From: Fagopyrum homotropicum
Lineage: Eukaryota > Streptophyta > Magnoliopsida > Caryophyllales > Polygonaceae
DNA length: 64,000 nt
Direction of reading: 5' to 3'
NCBI GenBank assembly: GCA_033239125.1
Contig: BSWB01000003.1
Location: 111,992,320 to 112,056,319, forward strand
The notes beneath the pieces are model-generated. The model was not told where the DNA came from, ran no database searches, and saw only the letters and a program-made list of their open reading frames with translations. A program made the position numbers and the translations under genes. Positions within the stretch are counted from its first letter, which is position 1. Every line of letters begins with the position of its first letter. Shown here in pieces: positions 45,175 to 56,302 of the stretch.

Positions 45175-46581
45175 TGACCGAAGGTATTTCTATGGTCGTC
45201 TATACCAAATCAAAAGTAAATCCCGACTTAGCACTAAGAACAAGTATAGTGATTAAGTAAGGGTCGAACCCAAGAGAATTAAGGTGTTTTAGATGCAATT
45301 ATCGATTATAATGACAAGTGACACAAAGGGGAGGGGGGGGGGTTGGTTGAATTGATTCACAAAAGCTTATAAAAACGATTAATGCGACAATTAAGACAAT
45401 AATGGATGAATCTACACTAGGTTGATTCTAAGCATGCAATTGCTACTTTGGTGCGTTCCTTTTATAAATTCTTAAGTAATCTCCCGTCTCGATCATACAT
45501 ATGTGTTGAGCCAACCGGCATCAACACAACTTAACTTATTAAAGTTCCGTAAACCTACAAGAACAAATAATAAGTTAGCATTCAAACAAAGACTAAGGGA
45601 TATAAAGAGAAGATTAAAACCGTTAAACTTATCTTTATATATGTGTTCCTTTTCTTTAAGTAATTACAACCCGTTATTGCTTAAAGTTGCTACTAGATTA
45701 AAGACCCGAACCCGGAACCTATTAATCCTAGTTGTTTACATGCACTTTAGAACATAAGGTGATCAATCTCAAGTAATAGTTAACATGCAATTAAACAATG
45801 GAGATCAAGGAACGCAAAGCATTACTGAATAAAAACTTATATTAAAAAGAACTTACAACCAAAGTAACAAAGCAGCTTCAAACCAACCCAATGTAGCATG
45901 GAAGTTAGCAACTCATTACAATGGAAAAACTCAAGTCTAAAATGGATTTTGTGGGGAAAAGCATGGATGATTCTAGCAATCAGCCATGGACTATTTATAC
46001 TACAAAAGACACTTAATTAGGAGTAAATAGCCGGCCTAAAACAACCACCTTAAATGCCATATAGGTGGTGTAAATAGCCGGAGTAAAGCTTCTGGCGTTA
46101 AACCGCAGGGGCGGCCTTCAAGAACCGTAGGGGCGGTATAGGCAAAAACGGTTGATCTTCTTCAGAACCGCAGGGGTGGCTACACAACTTCGCTGGGGCG
46201 GATCTATAATGCACTTCAACGTCTGACCTTTCGCCTTCGTGACGTTTCTGATGTCAAGGCGCAAGGGCGGTGACACAGACTCTTCACCTTCCATCTCCCA
46301 AGGCGAGGCGCAGGCAGGGCGTAGTGGGAGGCGCAGCGGAGCTGGTCTTCATCTCGTCAAGGCAAGTCACTGCAGGGGCGGCTGCAAGAACCCGTTGGGG
46401 CGGTGGAGCAACAGAAACTTTGCTTCTTGATCGATCTTCACTCCTAAGTGCTTATAACTCCTTCCTTAGCTTCTTTTGATCTTCTTCTTCTGGACCAAGA
46501 AGTTAGTAGCATAGACCGATACTAATGCAATAAAAAGACTCTAAAAACTACCCTAAATGATAGTGATTCCATTACCTATCA
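45175..46581 (-). repeat. Element 4 3' LTR (left)
   Basis: 1407 bases, closely matching 54873-56297. On the minus strand it starts TGATAGGTAATGG and ends CCTTCGGTCA. TATA box on the minus strand at plus 45992-45999. Confidence 0.93.
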
Positions 46582-46622
46582 AACTCCCCCATACTTAGAC
46601 CTTTTACTCGTCTCGAGTAAAA
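46582..46622 (-). other. Element 4 polypurine tract with 9-bp stem-loop
   Basis: The minus strand reads AAGTATGGGGGAGTT just before the LTR. Upstream, plus TTTTACTCG (46602-46610) and CGAGTAAAA (46614-46622) pair perfectly around a 3-base loop. The tract primes plus-strand synthesis; a role for the stem is inference. Confidence 0.8.
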
Positions 46623-47129
46623 ACAAATGTCATCAACTAGACTCAAAGGCCTCAGGAAGCATGAGTGAGCAGAAAAATAATGGAAAACAAGAGAAAAGCC
46701 AAGAAAGAAAGAAGGAAAAGAGAGGAAATGTGAGAAAAAGAGAAACTACCATCCTTATCGCTCCAAGAGTGGCCTACCCAGAGAACCTCCTTATGACTCC
46801 CTTTCCGATGTTGCCAAAACGCCGGAAGAGAAACCTACACCCGGTGTCGCTCATCTTGCCAAGGCTCCCTTTCGGGTTTTCACCTTGCCACTCTTCTTCT
46901 TTTCTCACTTAAACTCACATCCCTCAAGTCCAATTTTGCACCAACTTAAAGTTGGTCGGACTACCTTCTTTTTACCTAAACCGCCCTTTCGGGTTTTTGG
47001 TTTATCCAAGGATTTTCATGCCTTTTTTCACTTCTTTGGCTTTTTTTTTCGAGTGAAACTGAATTCAATAATGCAAAAACAAATGCAAAAAACAACTAAA
47101 TGAACTGTACAAGCAATGATATATATCCC

Positions 47130-47165
47130 TCCCCCATACTTGAAGTGCACTTTGTCCTCAAAGTA
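47130..47165 (-). other. Second, internal polypurine tract of element 4
   Basis: The minus strand reads CAAGTATGGGGGAGGG, preceded by ACTTT/AAAGT around GAGGAC (plus 47149-47164). It lies about 550 bases upstream of the 3' tract. The counterpart in element 3 is 59222-59257. Confidence 0.65.
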
Positions 47166-48574
47166 GAAATGTGTCAAAGATAAATGTGGGAGAAGGGAAA
47201 GAAATGTACCCCTCACTGGGGTGGTCCGGATGGACCACCAGGGCCCTCCTCCGGTGGGTAAGGGAAGTGGCGGAAGAAGTGCTCCTGCCGCTGGTAGATG
47301 TCATCAATGTGGTCCTGCTGGGCAGTCATCCGGCGACCAAAAGAAGTCTCAAAACTGGCCTGCCAAGCCAGCTGCTGAGCCTCCAGCTGCTGCTACTGGG
47401 CTGCCTGCCAGGCCTCCTGCCTCTATTTGAAGTGTGAGGTCATGGAGGTGGCAAAAGTGTATTGGTAGCTTTGCTGCTGCTCCAGCATAGTCTGTTGGTA
47501 GTCGGACTGCCAAGCCTGGTGCTGGGTCGTCATGGCCGCCATCTGAGCCTGAAGGCTCGCAAGGGCTGGGTCCTCCTCTAGCGCCGCTATGGGCATCTCC
47601 TCGTCATCTGGGACAGGCAAGTGCTCCTCCTGATGGGCCCGGATGGAGCTGGCGGCATGCCTCTCCACAATGGCCACTAGTGGCCTCCTCGGCACGAAGG
47701 GATTTGCCGGTATGTAGAGCTCGGAGAGCTCACCTCCTAGTGGTAAAGGGCGGGGGAGGTAGGTGAGGTTGCTCCCATCTGCAAGGGAGATCCAAAACAG
47801 GTTCTCCCCGTCCCGCTGGAGGAGCTTGCACCTCCTAAGCATCCCCTCAATGTAGAGAGGAGCCGCCATCCCATCCTCTAACTCGGACAGGTCCATCACT
47901 TGTGAGGCGATCGTGATCACCCCACCGCCGACAATATCCCTCGGCTCATTCCTCCTAATCCGCTTCAAAGCGGCAAGGAAGAGAGAGGGTCAATCCATCA
48001 GCTACTCGCTATGTGGAAGGCAAGAGTAGAGCAGTGGGAGGTCCTTGAGAGCGACCTTATTTTCCTCTTTGTGTCTACAGAAGACACTCATGTGGATCTT
48101 GGAAATCAACCTCAAACTAGGGTGAGTGAGTTTGTTGTAGTACTCACCCCCAACATGGAACTCCGATCCGGTACCTACTCACCAAAACTCACATAGGTCC
48201 GGGGCCGGGACTGGATCCCACCAGTTCTCAGAGGGGTTTAGAGTCATCCCAAAAGCCTCCCGTAAATCATTATAGTCAAGCGTGTACTTCACCTTGTTGA
48301 ACTTGAAGGTGAGGCCGGTACACACATGATCTTCCTTTTGCATTGAAAAAGTGGCGATAAATTGTCTGTTGAGCTCCGGATATGTCGGAGCACTCTTCTG
48401 GAGGAAGTCTCCGAGCCCAGCATTTGCCAAAAACGTTTGCATGCTCTCTAGCATGCCCAGTTTCTCCAAGGTCGGAATATGTAGAAATCAAGTTGCATAT
48501 ACAACTCGATCCTGCACGATCCTATATCGGTCCTTCTCTGTTTTGGTCATCTTGTATTTCCTTTGGGCTTCCAT
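47166..48574 (-). pseudogene. Element 4 third gene (envelope position), broken
   Basis: Read leftwards from ATG at about 48574 (MEAQRKYKMTKTEKDRYRIV), the frame meets TGA where element 3 has CGA. It resumes with MEKLGMLESMQTFLANAGLG (48469 to 48179), shifts, and continues with MKRIRRNEPRDIVGGG (47968 to 47423), ending in a Gln-rich stretch. The LTYPELSRQF / KVKYTLDYADLREAFG pattern resembles the plant-transposon domain found in Athila-type elements; this is from memory of the family. No signal peptide or membrane segment is visible in this part, so an envelope function cannot be claimed. Confidence 0.65.
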
Positions 48575-49379
48575 TTTTGCAAAGCTTTGAGCAAAGGATT
48601 AGTGAACGTTTGGAAAAAGGAAAAGAATCGACCTTCCTGTTGTGATTTCCGCAGGGGCGGCTGTGCAGGCGCAGGGGCGGTGTGGCGCAGGGGCGGATGC
48701 TTGCAGCGCAGGTGCGGGAGAACTGCAGAAGGCGATTTTGCGAATGCTTCAAAGGTGGTGGCGCCTTGGAGTGGCTACGGTGGTGGTTTTTGGTGCAGAC
48801 GACGTTGAAGGTGGCGCAGGAGTGGGGAATCGTTGCAATTAAAGGGAGGTGGCGTTTGGCACGAGGGCAGGTGGCGCAAGGGCGTTGGGGGTGTGTGTCC
48901 TAGGTGTTGGTGGCCCAGGGGCATCGGAGAGGGTGGTTGGGTGGTTTTGCTGAGGGCGCAGGGGCGTTCACAGGTCAGAGAGAGAAGGTGCGAGGGGTTG
49001 AGGTTGTGTTTGGTGAGGAGGGTTGGTGGGTGGTGCGTGGTAGGTATAGGCGTTTTTTCGAGAACCTATTTTTTTTCTTTTCTGGGTAAACCCGCAGGGG
49101 CGGGGGTTTGATACCGCAGGGGCGGCGACAAGGGAGAGGAGCACGCAGGCCCAGCGCCGGGGGCGGCGCAGAATTTGTGTCAAGGATGGCCGCCGCATGG
49201 GCATGGGGATGCCACTGCGGGGGTAGTGGCAGGCGTGTTGCAGGCGCAGACCTAGTGCCGGGGGCGGTGCTGGCTTGAGTATCACCGCAGGGGCGGGATA
49301 CTAAACCTTAGGGGCGGATTTCTTGACAAAAGCTCCTCTTTTTATTCCTTCGGGTTGCCTCCCGAGAAGCGCCTTTGTT
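48575..49379 (-). other. Element 4 GC-rich spacer between pol and third gene
   Basis: About 800 bases much richer in G+C than the surroundings, packed with CCGCAGGGGCGG and relatives (48650, 49092, 49113, 49284). The overlapping frames on both strands (60-105 codons) have low-complexity Gly/Arg/Val or Pro/Arg content and are by-products of composition. Confidence 0.7.
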
Positions 49380-49401
49380 TTACGTCGTTGGCTCGACGTA
49401 A
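49380..49401 (-). other. Post-pol hairpin of element 4
   Basis: TTACGTCG (49380-49387) and CGACGTAA (49394-49401) form a perfect 8-bp stem with a 6-base loop, a few bases past the pol stop. A second stem, TCGGG/CCCGA around TTGCCT (about 49349-49364), follows. Confidence 0.75.
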
Positions 49402-49406
49402 GATCT

Positions 49407-50711
49407 CTACTTCTCTGACTGTGCCTCCTCTAGTACCATCTCGGCAATCGGATCGTCCTTGACTCCTTCAAGGTAAAGCTTTAGCCTTTGTCCGTTCACC
49501 TTAAACACCTTGTGCGTTTGGGGGTCATAGAGAAGTACCTTATTACCTACCTTGAAGTCCTTCCGGAGGATGTTCCGGTCATGCCATGCTTTGGTCTTTT
49601 CTTTGTATGTGGTAGCATGGTCATATGCATCTAGCCTTAGTTCCTCCAACTCTTGCAATTGGAGCTTCCGGAATTCTCCAACTTCTTCTATGTTCATGTT
49701 GCACTTTTTTACCGCCCACCAAGCTTTGTGCTCTAACTCCACCGGTAGGTGGCAAGCTTTCCCAAACACGAGCCTAAAAGGAGACATTCCGATGGGAGTT
49801 TTGTAGGCTGTCCGATATGCCCACAGGGCGTCATTTAGCCTTGCAATCCAATCCTTCCGCCCGGGAGAAACCTTCTTTTCAAGGATGGTCTTTATTTCCC
49901 GGTTAGACACCTCAACTTGGCCGTGTGTTTGTGGATGATAAGTTGTTGACACTCTTTGGTGAACATGGTATTTCTTAAGGAGAGCCGTGATCGTCTTGTT
50001 GCAAAAATGGGTACCCCTATCACTGATTAAGGCTTTTGGGATTCCAAATCTTGCAAAGATATTTTCCTTCAGAAAAGCTGCAACTACTTTTGAATCATTA
50101 GTTTTGGTGGCCTTTGCTTCCACCCACTTGGAAACATAGTCCACCGTAAGCAAAATATATGTGTTCCCGAATGAGGTAGGAAACGGCCCCATGAAATCAA
50201 TTCCCCAAACATTGAATATTTCACAAAATATAAGAGAGGATTGGGGCATTTCATGTCTCCTTGAAAGATTTCTTACCCTTTGGCATCTATCACACACTTT
50301 ACAAAACGCAAAAGCGTCTCGAAAAATGTGTGGCCAAAAGAAACCAACATCCAAAACTTTTCTTGCAGTTTTGTTTGCTCCAAAGTGCCCCCCACATGCA
50401 TCATAATGACAGAAAGTTAGGACGGATTGTACCTCATTGTCCGGAATGCAACGCCGGATCACTTGGTCACTACAATGCTTCCAAAGGTAAGGATCGTCCC
50501 AAACGTACTGTCGAGCTTCAGCTTTTACTTTCTCTTGTTGTGCCTTGGTGAAGTCTGGAGGATACTCCTTCATGACAATGAAGTTCACAATGTCAGCAAA
50601 CCAAGGCTTAAAAGATTGAAGCCTAAGACAAACCTCTGTCGATAATTCCGCAGGGGCGCCTAGATGGGGCCGCAGGGGCGGCTGGTGTGAGGCGCGTGGG
50701 CGGTTACACAA
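49407..50711 (-). pseudogene. Element 4 integrase
   Basis: A 434-codon frame. The N-terminal zinc region has H102, H109, C137 and C140. The catalytic triad is readable: D172 (WGIDFMG), D231 (ISDRGTHF) and E267 (GQVEVSN). The C-terminal region is shortened: KVLLYDPQTHKVF, where element 3 has about 36 more residues between KVLL and LYDP. The loss is in frame with CTCT shared at the joint and removes a conserved basic/aromatic segment. The nominal ATG lies in the RNase H-integrase linker; the true polyprotein is frameshifted there, in a CCGCAGGGGCGG word. Confidence 0.88.
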
Positions 50712-53365
50712 CAGAGAGTTGTGTAGAATGTATCGTGTGGAAAGCTTCTGGCTATCTCTCTTTCTTTCCCTGGTTCTCCCTTCTCTTGCACTAGTCTGCT
50801 CAAATGATATGCCACCAGGTTCTCAGCTCCCTTTTTGTCCCTTATCTCTAGGTTAAATTCGCTTAGAAGGAGCACCCAACGGATTAATCGTGGTTTCGCC
50901 TCCTTCTTTGCCACGAGGTACCTAATGGTTGCACGGTCAGTGAACATAATTACCTTTACCCCAAGTAAGTATTGCCTGAACTTCTCAAGGGCAAAAACTA
51001 CCACCAACATCTCCTTCTCAGTGGTGGAGTAATTCCTTTGTGCTCCATTTAGTGTCATAGACGCATAATGGATCACATGGGAGGCTCGTCCGTCTTTTTG
51101 TCCTAAGATAGCTCCGACGGCGTAGTCACTGGCGTTACACATGATTTCAAAAGGTTTCTCCCAATCCGGAGAACGGATGATCGGTGCGGTGGTGAGACAT
51201 GCCTTCAAAGTGTTGAAAACCATCTTGCAATCCTCATCCACTATGAAGGTGCCATCTTTCTTGAGCAATTCACACAGGGGTGCTGAGATCTTTGAGAAGT
51301 CTTTGATGAACCTTCGGTAGAAACCTGCATGACCAAGAAAAGATCGAATTTCCCGAACATTAGTAGGGTAAGGTAAATTTTGAATAACATCAACCTTTTC
51401 CTTATCTACCTCTATCCCTTTTGAGGATATTACATGTCCTAGCACAATTCCTTTTTCGGCCATGAAATGACATTTTTCCGAATGAAGAACTAAATTGGTT
51501 TCAACACATTTTTCAAGAACATGTTTTAAATGCCCTAAACATGAGTCAAAACTGTCTCCATGGATGGTAAAATCATCCATGAAGACTTCAATGAAATTTT
51601 CTATGTATTCAGAGAAGATACTTATCATGCACCGTTGGAAAGTGCCCGGCGCATTGCAAAGTCCAAAGGGCATTTTGAGATATGCAAAAGTGCCAAATGG
51701 GCAAGTGAACGTCGTCTTCTCTTGATCTTCTGGTGCGATGGCTATTTGGAAATAGCCCGAATAACCATCCATGAAACAGTAGTATTGATGACCTGCAAGA
51801 CGTTCCAACATTTGATCAATAAAAGGTAATGGGAAATGGTCTTTTCGTGTTACCTTATTGAGCTTGCGGTAGTCAATGCAAACCCTCCATCCAGTTTGTG
51901 TTTTTCTTGGGACCATCTCTCCATGTTGATTTTCCACCAAGTTGATGCCTCCCTTCTTTGGAACTACTTGGGTTGGACTAACCCAAGTGCTATCCGAGAT
52001 AGGAAAGATCATGTCCGCTTGGAGGAGCTTCAACACTTCCTTTTTGACTACATCCATCATTGGTGGGTTCAACCTCCTTTGAGGTTGCCTAGAGGGCTTG
52101 GCTTCGTCCTCAAGTAAAATCCTATGCATGCAAGTTGAAGGACTTATCCCCTTGATGTCCACAATAGTCCATCCGAGGGCCGTCTTGTGCTCCTTTAGTA
52201 CGTTCACCAACTTATCTTCTTGTCCAGTGGTCAACTTATTGGAGATGATTACCGGCAAGGTATTGTGTGCTCCAAGGAAAACATACTTGAGGTGTGACGG
52301 AAGGTCCTTCAAATCTATTTCCGGTGCCTGCACTATGGACGGAACAAGCTTCTCGCTTGGGGTTAGTAAAGTGGGCCCAATGGCGAAATTGGAGATAGGT
52401 AGCCTTTTGTGCCCGTCTAATTGGGCTAGGACCTCCTTCATGCTAGATGTTAACACATAATTTGATTTGAAACCATCACTGTCATGCTCAATCACATTTC
52501 TCAATTCATCCACGTCAGAGTTATCAAAAACATCTTGCACAAAAGGTTCAACAACGTCAATAGCACATAGAGAATGATCATTGCTAGGGAATTTCATTGC
52601 ATCATAGATGTCAAATTCCACTACTTCTCCATCAAATTCCATGGTCAATTTACCACTAACATAATCAATTTTAGTCCTATCCGTTTTCAGAAATGGCCTA
52701 CCTAACAGAATAGGTGCAGCATGCGAGTCATTTTCCATATCCATTACAAAGAAATCAGCAGGAAATATTAGGTTGTCTACCATCACTAATACATCTTCAA
52801 TTATCCCTTTCGGGTACACATTAGATCTATCAGCAAGTTGTACTACAATTCTAGTTTCCATTAGTGGCCCAAGGCCAAGTGATTTGTAAATCGAATATGG
52901 CAAGACATTAATAGAAGCACCGAGATCAAGCATTGCTTTGTCAAAGTGGGTTTCCCCTATAACACAAGGATTGCTTACAATGCCCAGATCGCTGCATTTC
53001 TTGGGCATTCTCCGTTGGAAAACTGCCGACACATGTTCACTCACTTTCACTTTCTGTTTCCCCTTTAGCTTTTGATTTCTCTTGATAATGCAAAGTTCCT
53101 TCAAAAAACGAGCATACTTAGGGATACATTTCACCAACTTAAGGAGGGGAATGTTTACCTCGCATTTAGAGAAAGTCTCAAAGAGGTCCTTGTCCTCTAT
53201 GATTCTTCGCTCCTTCAATGCTTTAAAAAAAGGAGCCGGTGGCTTTTCGGAGTATAGTGGCGGAAAGTTAGGCCGGACGTAAGTATCCTTCTCAGCAGGA
53301 CCTTCTGTTGTGTTTTCCGCAGGGGCGTCAGCTTGAAGGTGCAGGGGCGGCTCAGGGGTTGTCAC
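50660..53365 (-). pseudogene. Element 4 protease, reverse transcriptase and RNase H
   Basis: A 901-codon frame. The protease has DLGASINVLPYSIYKSLG and a complete C-terminal half with ILLGRPFL. RT has KVTRKDHFPLPFIDQM, FGLCNAPGTFQRCM and intact FMDDF. RNase H reads CNASDYAVGA: the first catalytic Asp is Asn (codon 51134-51136), and TDH is TDR. The ATG is not a natural start: one C is lost in a GCCCC(C)GCCCCT run near 53379, which detaches pol from gag. It ends early at 50660 through a second indel in a similar word. Confidence 0.9.
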
Positions 53366-54801
53366 CGTAGGGGCGGGGCAGCCAGCCGCAGGGGCATTCT
53401 TCCTTCTGGGTTGGGCGCAGCTGCAGCCGCAGGGGCGGCTGTGGGTTCGGAAATAACGACAAAAGGTTCGCTTTGTGACTCTTTTGTTCGTTCTTGTTGG
53501 ATTTGCTTCTCGCTTCTTAATATTAGGGCACTAACATTCTCCTTGGGGTTTATAAACATCTGAGAAGACAATCCTTCGGAAAGCCTTGATTCGGTCCTTG
53601 AAATAGCTTCCGCCATTTGACCAACCTGCTTCTCAAGGTTCTTGATGCTTGATTCTGTTGTTTGGACATGAGTAGCAAAGTGTTTAGTCAAAACCTGCAA
53701 CATATCTTCAGTTGAGTGATACTTACCTTGACAGGGCTGTTGTTGTTGGTTTTTTTGATCCCTCCAATGAAAATTCTGCTGGTCACGCCAATTTGGCATG
53801 AAATTCTGTGCATAGGGATCGTTCCTAGGTCTTTGCTGTTGTGGTTGTCCATAACCCATTGCGTTCACTTCAACATCGTCATCTTGAACTTGTGGACACA
53901 TGTCCGTTGGATGATATGGGTCAGCACAAACTCCACAAGCTTTGAGCTGTTGCGGTGTTCCCATAAGTGTTAACCTCTTCACCATTTCCTTCAATTCCTC
54001 CAGCTCGGTGGAAATCTCGTTCTTCCCGGAACTCACGGCATGAACTCCTTTCTTAGTCGGGGTCCTTCCAAAGTTCCGAGTTCCTTCCGCTAGTTCCTGT
54101 ATCTTTTCCAAAGCAAGGTGAGGAGTAGAGTTGAGAATATTACCTCCGCAAGACGCATCGACGGTCCTCCTTTCATTGTCTAGCAAGCCATTGTACAAGT
54201 ACAAGACTAGATCTTGAGTTGAATATCCGTGGAAAGGACAACTGGATCGGAGGCATGCAAACCTTTCGAATTACTCGTAGAGAGTTTCGGTTGCCTCTTG
54301 CTCGATGTTGCTTATAGCTTTCTTCAAGCTATTGGCCTTTTTAGCCGGAAAGTATTTCTCCAAGAACGCTTTGTGAAGGTTCTCCCAAGTGTAAATACTC
54401 CCGGATGGAAGGTGGTAATACCAATCATCCGCCGAATCTTTGAGTGTGAAGCCGAATGCCCTCATCTTGATCTGTTCTTCGATAATGTTGGCCGGCTTCA
54501 TGCTCATACATACAGTATGGAACTTCCCAAGGTGCTTGATGGGGTCTTCACCACTTAACCCATGGAAGGATGGAAGCAAGTGAATGAGGCCCGGTTTAAG
54601 CTCAAAGTTGACTCCTTCCCCTAGTGCCGGTATAGCGACCGCAAGAGGGTTTTGAGCCAAGGTGGGTTGCGTAAGTTGACGAAGAGTACGTTCAGCCATC
54701 TCTTGTTGTAATTGTTGTTGTCTTCGTTGCTGGATGTGCGTCCTCTCAATTTCTGGATCAAAAGAAGCAAAGCCGGAATTAGTAGCACGGGTTTGAACCA
54801 T
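53362..54801 (-). pseudogene. Element 4 gag with one internal stop
   Basis: The frame runs from ATG 54801 (MVQTRATNSGFASFDPEIER) to 53362, interrupted only by TAA at 54271-54273 (TAC in element 3). It has the gag core, the zinc knuckle CGVCADPYHPTDMC and a Gln-rich tail with SIKNLEKQVGQMAEAISRTE predicted as coiled coil. The frame is exactly continuous across the stop. It ends 4 bases into the pol frame after the one-base loss. Confidence 0.88.
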
Positions 54802-54849
54802 AAAAATGGTTCAAACCAATAATCAATAATAACAATAAAACACAAAAAC

Positions 54850-54867
54850 TCCCCGGCAACGGCGCCA
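54850..54867 (-). other. Element 4 primer-binding site, tRNA-Asp, perfect
   Basis: The minus strand reads TGGCGCCGTTGCCGGGGA, an exact complement of the last 18 bases of plant tRNA-Asp including CCA. Confidence 0.92.
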
Positions 54868-54872
54868 AAATT

Positions 54873-56297
54873 TGACCGAAGGTATTTCTATGGTCGTCTA
54901 TACCCAATCAAAAGTAAATCTCGACTTAGCACTAAGAACAAGTATAGTGATTAAGTAAGGGTCGAACCCAAGAGAGTTAAGGTATTTTAGATGCAATTAT
55001 CTATTATAATAACAAGTGACACAAAGGGGGGGGGGGTATGGTTGAATTGATGCACAAAAACTTATGAAAACGATTAATGCGACAATTAAGACAATAATGG
55101 ATGAATCTACACTAGGTTTGTTCTAAGCATGCAATTGCTAATTTGGTGCGTTCCTTTTATAAATTCTTAAGTAATCTCCCGTCTCGATCATACATATGTG
55201 TTGAGCCAACCGGCATCAACACAACTTAACTTATTAAAGTTCCGTAAACCTACAAGAACAAATAATAAGTTAGCATTCAAACAAAGACTAAGGGATATAA
55301 AGAGAAGATTAAAACCGTTAAACTTATCTTTATATTTGTGTTCCTTTTCTTTATGTAATTACAACCCGTTATTACTTAAAGTTGCTACTAGATTAAAGAC
55401 CCTAACCTGGAACCTATTAATCCTAATTGTTTACATGCACGTTAGAACCTAAGGTGATCAATCTCAAGTAATAGTTAACATGCAATTAAACAATGGAGAT
55501 CAAGGAAACACAAAGCATTACTGAATAAAAACTTATATCAAAAAGAACTTACAACCAAAGAAACAAAGCAGCTTCAAACCAACCCAATGTAGCAAGGGAG
55601 TTAGCAACTCATTATAATGGAAAAACTCAAGTCTAAAATGGATTTTGTGGGGAAAAGCATGGATGATTCTAAAAATCAGCCATGGACTATTTATACTACA
55701 AAAGACACTTAATTAGGAGTAAATAGACGACCTAAAACAACAACCTTAAATGCCATAAAGGTGGTGTAAACAGCCGGAGTAAAGCTTCTGGCGTTAAACC
55801 GCAGGGGCGGCCTTCAGGAACCGCAGGGGCGGTTTAGGCAGAAACGGTTGATCTTCTTTAGAACCGCTGAGGCGGCTACACAACTCCGCTGGGGCGGATC
55901 TTTAATGCACTTCAACGTCTGACCTTTCACCTTCCTGACGTTTCTGATGTCAAGGCGCAGGGGCGCCTTAAGGCCATCGCAGGGGCGGTGACACAGACTC
56001 TTCACCTTCCAGCTCCCAAGGCGAGGCGCAGGCAGGGCGCAGTGGGAGCCGTAGGGGAGCTGGTCTTCATCTCGTCAAGGAAAGTCACGCAGGGGCGGCT
56101 GCAAGGACCCCTGGGGCGGTGGAGCAACATAAACTTTGCTTCTTGATCGATCTTCACTCCTAAGTGCTTATAAATCCTTCCTTAGCTTCTTTTGATCTTC
56201 TTCTTCTGGACCAAGGAGTTAGTAGCATAGACCGACACTAATGCAATAAAAAGACTCTAAAAACTACCTTAAATAATAGTGATTCCATCACCTATCA
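54873..56297 (-). repeat. Element 4 5' LTR (right)
   Basis: 1425 bases. TATA box on the minus strand at plus 55688-55695; exact CCGCAGGGGCGG words at about 55799 and 55821. It differs from the left LTR by scattered changes and a few short indels, one in a poly-G run near 55026 (near 45340 in the other). Confidence 0.93.
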
Positions 56298-56302
56298 GGT
56301 AC

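Larger units (their letters stand above)
45175..56297 (-). mobile_element. Element 4: Athila-like LTR retrotransposon, complete ends
   Basis: 11,123 bases flanked by a perfect 5-bp duplication GGTAC (45170-45174 and 56298-56302). Minus-strand order from the right: LTR, primer site, gag, protease, RT, RNase H, integrase, post-pol hairpins, GC-rich spacer, third gene, two polypurine tracts, LTR. Same family as its host, element 3. It is the youngest and best preserved copy: protease, RT core and DDE integrase are readable, but point stops, two frameshifts and an integrase tail deletion make it nonautonomous. Confidence 0.95.

Noticed and set aside
48563..49111. Several overlapping GC-rich frames on the plus strand of the element 4 spacer
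   Set aside because: Low-complexity Gly/Arg/Val peptides in three frames at once; opposite strand to the element; explained by composition.
46103..56110. Short direct repeats (CCGCAGGGGCGG) with spacers, superficially CRISPR-like
   Set aside because: Spacing is irregular, copies lie in LTR, coding and spacer DNA of a plant retrotransposon, and no cas-like gene exists.
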